Assembly: GCA_900771085.1 (NCBI GenBank)
Contig: CAAGMR010000035.1
Coordinates: 1 to 6,587 of the forward strand
Length of the DNA stretch: 6,587 bases
Direction: 5' to 3'
Source of the DNA: Clostridia bacterium
GTDB taxonomy: Bacteria > Bacillota > Clostridia > Oscillospirales > Acutalibacteraceae
Both the position numbers and the translations under genes were made by a program. Under the pieces are notes generated by a model. The model was not told the origin of the DNA, did not search any database, and was given only the letters and a program-made list of their open reading frames with translations. Shown one piece after another: positions 1 through 4,183 of this stretch (position 1 is the stretch's first letter; each line of letters opens with the position of its first letter).

Positions 1-101
1 ATAAGAAATCTCAGGGTTTCTTTAGTTCGTCGTTGTTTAATTTTCAAGGTCCACCAACCACGTAGTTACGCGGTTTTCGTGTTGCCCGCTCTCGCGAGCG
101 C
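1..101 (-). promoter_or_regulatory. Probable rRNA operon leader with boxA-like motif and two hairpins (partial)
   Basis: This is the transcribed leader expected downstream of the strong leftward promoter at 108-136; it runs off the left edge. Read on the minus strand it contains GGACCTTGAAAATT (39-52). This resembles the boxA antitermination motif and the CTTTGAAAA-type sequences found before 16S genes in Bacilli and Clostridia. Two hairpins precede it. One is a 5-bp GC stem closed by a GCGA (GNRA) tetraloop (87-100). The other is an 8-bp stem with one G-U pair and a 4-nt loop (56-75). No open reading frame accompanies it. The 16S gene itself is not visible, so the rRNA assignment is inference; a tRNA cluster or another stable RNA is the alternative. 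Confidence 0.55.
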
Positions 102-107
102 TCATAT

Positions 108-136
108 ATAATATCAAACGCAGGTATCGATGTCAA
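108..136 (-). promoter_or_regulatory. Strong sigma-A promoter reading leftward (rrn-type)
   Basis: On the minus strand the -35 box is TTGACA (131-136, perfect consensus). The spacer is exactly 17 bp (114-130) and the -10 box is TATTAT (108-113, five of six). Transcription should start near position 101. The DNA just upstream of the -35 box is A/T-rich (about 140-165), resembling an UP element. A promoter this close to consensus, with no coding region in the following 100 bp but a structured leader, fits a stable-RNA operon. Confidence 0.7.
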
Positions 137-156
137 CACCTAAATTCAGATTTTTT

Positions 157-188
157 AAAGAAAAAAGGCGATTCATTCGAACCGCCTT
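157..188 (-). terminator. Intrinsic terminator of the lysA-like gene
   Basis: On the minus strand, AAGGCG (183-188) pairs with CGCCTT (165-170). The stem is extended inward by a G-U pair and TTC/GAA around a GAAT loop, giving about 10 bp. It is followed by TTTTCTTT (157-164). It begins 17 bp after the stop codon of the decarboxylase gene and lies just before the rrn-type promoter, so it insulates the two transcription units. Confidence 0.85.
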
Positions 189-205
189 AAAGTTTCTCTA
201 ATCCA

Positions 206-1471
206 TTAATCCCAAATCATTGTTGCAAAGTAATCTTCAGGTACTTCTGCTCTTCTGATAAGTCTGTATGAGCCATCATCTGAAAGAAGAATCTCTGCAG
301 ATCTTAAACGGGCATTGTACTGGTAACCCATGGCGTGACCATGAGCACCTGCATCATGAATAAAGAGGTAATCCCCTACATCAATCTTAGGGAGCATTCT
401 GTCGATTGCAAACTTGTCGCTGTTTTCGCAAAGTGAACCAACAACATCATACTTGTGGTCGCAAGGTTCATTTTCCTTACCTAAAACAGTGATGTGATGA
501 TATGCGCCGTAGATTGCCGGTCTCATAAGGTTGGATGCGCATGCATCGCAGCCGATATACTCTTTATATATATGTTTCTCGTGAACTGCCTTTGTAACAA
601 GAGCGCCGTAAGGGCCAAGCATAAATCTGCCCATTTCTGTGCAGATGGCAACATCATCCATTCCTGCAGGAACAAGAATCTCATCATACTTCTCGTGAAC
701 GCCTGCGCCGATTACTGCAATGTCGTTCATGTTCTGTTCAGGCTTATAAGGAATACCTACGCCACCGGAAAGGTTAATAAATGTAATGTGTGCGCCTGTC
801 TTCTCCTTGAGTTCCACTGCAAGTTCGAAAAGTTCAGCTGCAAGAGCAGGATAGTAGTCATTGGAAATGGTATTGGATGCAAGGAATGCATGGATACCAA
901 ATTCCTCTGCGCCTTTTTCCTTAAGGATCTTGAAGCCTTCAATCAGCTGTTCCTTGGTAAAGCCATACTTGGAGTCACCGGGTGTATCCATAACCTGGAA
1001 GCCTTCCTTGCTTTCGCCAAGTTTGAAAACTCCGCCCGGATTATAACGGCAGGAAATTCTCTTTGGAATGTAGCCGATTGTCTTTTCAAGGAAATCGATA
1101 TGAGTGATATCGTCAAGGTTAATTGTCGCATCAAGCTTTGCTGCAAGCTCGAACTCCTCTGCAGGAGTCTCGTTGGAAGAGAACATAATCTCCTCACCTT
1201 TAAATCCGCAACGGTCTGACATGATAAGTTCGCAAAGAGATGAGCAGTCTGTGCCGCAGCCTTCTTCCTTGAGAAGCTTAAGAATCTGAGGGTTTGGAGT
1301 TGCCTTTACAGCGAAGTGCTCACGGAAGCCCTTGTTCCATGCGAAAGCCTCACGTACTGCGCGAGCATTATCTCTAATTCCCTTTTCATCGTATAAATAG
1401 AAAGGTGTTGGATAGTCTTTGGCAATCTCTTTTACTTTATCGAGAGAGACAAAAGGAGTTTTTTCTACCAT
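206..1471 (-). CDS. lysA: Diaminopimelate decarboxylase-like PLP enzyme (LysA fold)
   Basis: A cytosolic PLP-dependent decarboxylase of the alanine-racemase-like (fold III) ornithine/DAP/arginine decarboxylase family. The likely reaction is meso-diaminopimelate to L-lysine plus CO2, the last step of lysine synthesis. The protein is 421 residues, the normal length. The N-terminal barrel holds the PLP lysine in FAVKATPNP (K56), a histidine in GIHAFLASN (H194), the phosphate-binding glycine loop NLSGGVGIPY (GGVG 236-239) and EMGR (279-282). The C-terminal beta domain holds CENSD (C348, the residue given by the partner subunit of the dimer) and DAGAHGHAMGYQYNARLR (Y385). I chose the ATG at 1469-1471 because a perfect AGGAGG (1480-1485) lies 8 nt upstream. 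The reading frame can be extended 6 codons to a TTG, but that would swallow the ribosome binding site. Several motifs are divergent (HAFLAS in place of H-x-G-S, EMGR in place of EPGR), so this is a side branch; activity on a related amino acid cannot be excluded. Confidence 0.82.
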   Translation of the reverse strand: MVEKTPFVSLDKVKEIAKDYPTPFYLYDEKGIRDNARAVREAFAWNKGFREHFAVKATPNPQILKLLKEEGCGTDCSSLCELIMSDRCGFKGEEIMFSSNETPAEEFELAAKLDATINLDDITHIDFLEKTIGYIPKRISCRYNPGGVFKLGESKEGFQVMDTPGDSKYGFTKEQLIEGFKILKEKGAEEFGIHAFLASNTISNDYYPALAAELFELAVELKEKTGAHITFINLSGGVGIPYKPEQNMNDIAVIGAGVHEKYDEILVPAGMDDVAICTEMGRFMLGPYGALVTKAVHEKHIYKEYIGCDACASNLMRPAIYGAYHHITVLGKENEPCDHKYDVVGSLCENSDKFAIDRMLPKIDVGDYLFIHDAGAHGHAMGYQYNARLRSAEILLSDDGSYRLIRRAEVPEDYFATMIWD

Positions 1472-1504
1472 ATTACTTTCCTCCTGCAAAATGTATTGTT
1501 AGGT

Positions 1505-1533
1505 AGTTTATCAGAAAAAACCGCCAAAGTGAA
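1505..1533 (-). promoter_or_regulatory. Possible lysA promoter embedded in the upstream terminator
   Basis: On the minus strand TTCACT (1528-1533, four of six to the -35 consensus) is 17 bp from TAAACT (1505-1510, four of six). The -10 box is preceded by TGA, giving an extended -10 form (TGn). The start would be near 1498, leaving a leader of about 12 nt before the ribosome binding site. The -35 box falls in the loop and inner stem of the terminator at 1519-1546. Only about 30 bp separate that terminator from the lysA ribosome binding site, so any dedicated promoter must overlap it. The alternative is leaky read-through from the hydrolase gene. Confidence 0.35.
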
Positions 1534-1546
1534 TACTTTGGCGGTT
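1515..1546 (-). terminator. Intrinsic terminator of the alpha/beta hydrolase gene
   Basis: A perfect 12-bp inverted repeat with a 4-nt loop: arms at 1519-1530 and 1535-1546, loop 1531-1534, with the core stem CCGCCAAAGT. On the minus strand it ends in an uninterrupted run of six T (1515-1520). It starts 17 bp after the hydrolase stop codon. It separates the hydrolase gene from the lysA-like gene, so the two are probably not a simple operon. Confidence 0.9.
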
Positions 1547-1563
1547 CAAAATCAATTTATTGA

Positions 1564-2529
1564 TTATTTTGCAACTGTTTCGTCAAACCAGTTGGCAACA
1601 AACTTCATGCAGTTATGAGATTCAACTGTAAATGAGAGAATCTGATAGTCATGGAGTGAAAGAACACCCTTGCTGTTGTAGCGGGTTGTATCAACACCAA
1701 GTCTGCGGAGCTGTTCCTCAACCATATCTGACTGGCCATGTGTCATAACATCATTTGTACCGGAGATGATAAGAGTTGCAGGCATATCTTCTGTGAACTG
1801 TGGGATTGGGTTGATGTACTTGTAAAGAGGAGAATTCTTTACCTTCTTGATACCAATGAGATCCTGCATCATTGAACGAGCTACAGGAACGCTGTTCATT
1901 GGAAGACCCCAGAACTCATCGAGGTTATAGAAACCGCAGAAGAGCATAGCACCCTTGAGCTTGATGCCAGGGTTCTTTACGCCGAGAGCTTCAGCATAAT
2001 CAGGGTTTACTGTAGCTGTCTCTGTAACAGCTGCAAGATGAGCACCTGCTGAGTCGCCTGCTACGAAAACGTTATCAAGGTCGAGGTTGTACTTTTCAGC
2101 GTTGTCAACAATCCACTGAAGAGCTGCAAATGTGCACTTAACCTGATAAGGCCAGAGATACTTCTTGCTGTGGTTTACGATTGGGTCATGTTTCTCAAAG
2201 AGAGGCTGAGACTTAGGTGGCATACCGTAGTTCATGTTAACAACGAATGCTCCGCCGTCTGCCATCTGGAGGCACATACCGCGGCTGTTTCTTTTATCGC
2301 CAATAATCCAGCCACCGCCGTGGATGTTGAGGATTACAGGATACTTGTCATACTTCTTGCTGTCCTTATTATAAAGGAGGTCAGCCTTCATAACTTCCGG
2401 ATTTTCATCGCAGTAAACGACATCGTTGATTTCTGTTACTGAAGGATAGTTGAGGTCATTTACAAGCTTATCCTTAGCGAAATTGTCGATATCAAACACG
2501 AAACCAAGAATTGCAGATTCGATTGACAT
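1564..2529 (-). CDS. Alpha/beta hydrolase, HSL-type esterase/lipase-like
   Basis: A 321-residue cytosolic serine hydrolase related to the hormone-sensitive-lipase (type IV) esterases and carboxylesterases; the substrate cannot be named. The oxyanion-hole motif HGGGW is at 70-74. The nucleophile elbow GDSAG is at 158-162 (S160). The acid is probably D260 in SGTND, and the base is probably H293 in LHDYQ, about 28 residues from the C-terminus; order and spacing fit the family. There is no signal peptide or membrane segment, so it likely acts on small acyl esters inside the cell. The start ATG is supported by GGAGG at 2539-2543, 9 nt upstream. It is the first gene leftward from the divergent promoter region and is followed directly by a strong terminator, so it looks monocistronic. 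The roughly 60-residue N-terminal cap (DIDNFAKDKLVNDLNYP and following) matches no motif I recognise. Confidence 0.8.
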   Translation of the reverse strand: MSIESAILGFVFDIDNFAKDKLVNDLNYPSVTEINDVVYCDENPEVMKADLLYNKDSKKYDKYPVILNIHGGGWIIGDKRNSRGMCLQMADGGAFVVNMNYGMPPKSQPLFEKHDPIVNHSKKYLWPYQVKCTFAALQWIVDNAEKYNLDLDNVFVAGDSAGAHLAAVTETATVNPDYAEALGVKNPGIKLKGAMLFCGFYNLDEFWGLPMNSVPVARSMMQDLIGIKKVKNSPLYKYINPIPQFTEDMPATLIISGTNDVMTHGQSDMVEEQLRRLGVDTTRYNSKGVLSLHDYQILSFTVESHNCMKFVANWFDETVAK

Positions 2530-2567
2530 AATTTCATTCCTCCGAAAACAAATATTTATACTCGTAT

Positions 2568-2596
2568 ATTTTACAATACTCTTATTTTTAAATCAA
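2568..2596 (-). promoter_or_regulatory. Promoter of the alpha/beta hydrolase gene
   Basis: On the minus strand the -35 box is TTGATT (2591-2596, four of six). The spacer is 17 bp (2574-2590) and the -10 box is TAAAAT (2568-2573, five of six). The expected start is near 2561, about 30 nt before the ATG, with GGAGG at 2539-2543 in between. The surrounding DNA is very A/T-rich, so other boxes are possible; this pair has the best spacing. Confidence 0.55.
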
Positions 2597-2612
2597 TAAA
2601 GATTAAGATATG

Positions 2613-2646
2613 TCGCAAAATGCGAGATAAACCAAAAAGGTTTATC
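2613..2646. promoter_or_regulatory. Two abutting palindromes, candidate operators
   Basis: TCGCA-AAA-TGCGA (2613-2625) is followed without a gap by GATAAACC-AAAAA-GGTTTATC (2626-2646), an 8-bp perfect inverted repeat with an A5 spacer. Both lie between the -35 boxes of the divergent hydrolase and alcohol dehydrogenase promoters, where neither should be transcribed, so they are better read as protein-binding sites than as RNA hairpins. Neither matches the Rex or CcpA (cre) consensus that I know. No regulator gene is adjacent. Confidence 0.4.
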
Positions 2647-2661
2647 CAAACACTTTTTCTC

Positions 2662-2690
2662 TTTATTTCCTGCAGTCTCAAGTATATAAT
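2662..2690 (+). promoter_or_regulatory. Promoter of the alcohol dehydrogenase gene
   Basis: A perfect TATAAT -10 box lies at 2685-2690. The best-spaced -35 candidate is TTTATT (2662-2667, 17-bp spacer), only three of six to consensus. The predicted start is near 2697, giving a 5' leader of about 57 nt. A weak -35 box beside candidate operators would fit an activator-dependent promoter, but that is inference. Confidence 0.55.
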
Positions 2691-2692
2691 AC

Positions 2693-2725
2693 TTTTGTAA
2701 AAACTTATTCTTAGTTTTGACAAAG
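2693..2725 (+). promoter_or_regulatory. Leader hairpin at the 5' end of the alcohol dehydrogenase mRNA
   Basis: Arms 2693-2705 and 2713-2725 pair over about 13 positions with one mismatch and one G-U pair, around a 7-nt loop (2706-2712). It sits at or just after the predicted transcription start and ends 12 nt before the ribosome binding site (AAAGGAG, 2738-2744). It could protect the 5' end of the mRNA or, as DNA, be an imperfect operator. It lacks the GC content of a terminator. Confidence 0.35.
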
Positions 2726-2753
2726 CCAATTATTGAAAAAGGAGTAGAAAACC

Positions 2754-4019
2754 ATGGATTACAAATGGGAACTCAAAAAAGTCGGCTGGAGATCAGTTGA
2801 AGTTGTATTCGCAGCCGCAATGTATGCATGGGGCTGGTTCTTCCCTGATCCAAAGATTATCGATGGACCTGGCGCTGTAAAGAAACTCCCTGCTGAGATT
2901 AAGTCTCGCGGAGACAAGAAAGTACTTGTTGTTACTGATAAGGGTCTTATGGGCCTCAACCTTCTTGAAGGTCTCTTTGAAGCTCTCAAGGCAGAAGGTG
3001 TTGACTACGTTGTATATGACGAAGTTCAGCCAAACCCAACAGTTGATAACGTAGAAGCAGCAAGAGCTATGTTCGTAGACAACAACTGCGACGCTATCGT
3101 AGCAGTAGGCGGCGGTTCTCCAATGGACTGCGCTAAGGGTGCTATGGCAAGAGTTGCAAGACCTGCACGTCCTGTAAAGAAGATGGGTGGCGTATTCAGA
3201 GTAATCATCCCTTCAACAAAGATGAACGGTCTCATCCCTCCAACACTCTATGCTGTACCAACAACTGCAGGTACAGGTTCTGAAACAACTATCGCAGCAG
3301 TTATCACAGATGAGGAAACAAAGGATAAGTTCCCTCTTATGGACCCATTCATCAGAGCAAGATACGCAGTTCTTGACCCTGAACTTACAACAGGTCTTCC
3401 AAGACACATCACTTCAACAACAGGTCTTGACGCACTCACTCATGCTGTTGAAGGTTACACAAACATCTGGTACAACGACAAGCGTTTCAACAACCTTGGT
3501 GTTGAAGCTGTTAAGCTTGTATTCCAGTATCTTGAAACAGCTTGCAACGATCCTAAGAATCTCGAAGCTCGCGGTAAGATGCTTCTCGCTTCTTACGATG
3601 CAGGTATGTGCTTCACTCGTGGCGGCGTAGGTTACGTTCACGGTATCGGCCATAGACTTGGCGGTCTTTATCATGTTCCTCACGGTCTTGCAATGTCCGT
3701 TATCCTTACACACGTATTCTCAGATGCTCTCCTTGGACCATACGTTTATGACAAGCTCGCTGAACTTGCTGACGCTGTTGGTATCACAGGTGCAACTGCC
3801 GAAGAAAAGGGTAAGGCATTCATCAAGGCTATCCGCGACATGGAAGACAGACTTGATATTCCAACAGGCTTCGATTGCATTAAGGACGAAGACATCGACC
3901 TCATCGCTGAGCGTTGCCTTGCAGAAATCATGCCAACATATCCTGTAAAGAAGATCTTCACAAAGGAAGAAATTGCTACATTCATCAAGAATGAAATTCA
4001 GATTAAGCCTGAAGCATAA
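2754..4019 (+). CDS. Iron-containing (type III) alcohol dehydrogenase
   Basis: A 421-residue NAD(P)-dependent, metal-binding alcohol dehydrogenase, probably reducing aldehydes to alcohols (ethanol, butanol or similar) to recycle NADH in fermentation; the exact substrate cannot be read. The N-terminal Rossmann-like half has GGGSPMDCAK (119-128) for the cofactor and PTTAGTGSE (169-177). The C-terminal helical half carries the four metal ligands in the family pattern: D226 and H230 in GLDALTHAVEGY, H296 in GYVHGIGH, and H310 in PHG. The conserved H300 is also present. Usual family members are 380-390 residues. Here about 28 extra residues precede the first strand and include a hydrophobic stretch, VEVVFAAAMYAWGWFF (15-30). 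A basic segment, ARVARPARPVKK (132-143), follows the cofactor motif. The ATG has AAAGGAG 9 nt upstream. Codon use is strongly biased (AAC for Asn, ATC for Ile, CTT/CTC for Leu), which suggests high expression. It is monocistronic, with its own promoter and terminator. Confidence 0.9.
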   Translation: MDYKWELKKVGWRSVEVVFAAAMYAWGWFFPDPKIIDGPGAVKKLPAEIKSRGDKKVLVVTDKGLMGLNLLEGLFEALKAEGVDYVVYDEVQPNPTVDNVEAARAMFVDNNCDAIVAVGGGSPMDCAKGAMARVARPARPVKKMGGVFRVIIPSTKMNGLIPPTLYAVPTTAGTGSETTIAAVITDEETKDKFPLMDPFIRARYAVLDPELTTGLPRHITSTTGLDALTHAVEGYTNIWYNDKRFNNLGVEAVKLVFQYLETACNDPKNLEARGKMLLASYDAGMCFTRGGVGYVHGIGHRLGGLYHVPHGLAMSVILTHVFSDALLGPYVYDKLAELADAVGITGATAEEKGKAFIKAIRDMEDRLDIPTGFDCIKDEDIDLIAERCLAEIMPTYPVKKIFTKEEIATFIKNEIQIKPEA

Positions 4020-4045
4020 TTTCTTTTAAAAGATTTTTAAGATTT

Positions 4046-4078
4046 AAGGGCAAAGTCAACAGACTTTGCCCTTTTTTT
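4046..4078 (+). terminator. Intrinsic terminator of the alcohol dehydrogenase gene
   Basis: A 12-bp perfect stem (arms 4046-4057 and 4062-4073, core GGGCAAAGTC) with an AACA loop (4058-4061) and a run of seven T (4072-4078). It begins 26 bp after the stop codon. It separates the alcohol dehydrogenase from the phosphorylase, which has its own promoter. Confidence 0.92.
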
Positions 4079-4102
4079 GTGTTATTTTTGGCTTTTTAAA
4101 CA

Positions 4103-4130
4103 TTGAATTTATGCCCATAATGTATATAAT
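4103..4130 (+). promoter_or_regulatory. Promoter of the glycogen phosphorylase gene
   Basis: TATAAT at 4125-4130 is a perfect -10 box. TTGAAT at 4103-4108 is four of six to the -35 consensus, with a 16-bp spacer. The start should be near 4137, giving a leader of about 47 nt. The -10 context GTATATAAT is identical over 9 bp to that of the alcohol dehydrogenase promoter (2682-2690). I see no operator or cre-like palindrome here. Confidence 0.6.
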
Positions 4131-4183
4131 TGTACTTCATTAAAGGTATTAATAATTACTTTATATATAAAGGTGAAGAATTT

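Noticed and set aside
494..1219. 241-codon plus-strand open frame, rich in cysteine
   Set aside because: It lies wholly antisense to the lysA-like gene, has no ribosome binding site and shows no domain. Its composition is that of a mirror frame of a real gene.
1472..1489. Six-codon upstream extension of the lysA-like gene to a TTG start
   Set aside because: The extension would translate the AGGAGG ribosome binding site that is ideally placed for the ATG at 1469-1471.
2626..2646. 8-bp inverted repeat considered as a terminator
   Set aside because: Neither strand has a T-run directly after the repeat, and no gene ends nearby. It lies between two divergent promoters.
2717..2722. Perfect TTGACA as a -35 box for the alcohol dehydrogenase
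   Set aside because: A -10 box at the right distance would fall on the ribosome binding site (around 2740) and no such box is there. The element is better explained as one arm of the leader hairpin.
4023..4032. CTTTTAAAAG palindrome after the alcohol dehydrogenase stop
   Set aside because: It is a short, purely A/T-centred palindrome expected by chance, and the real terminator is just downstream.
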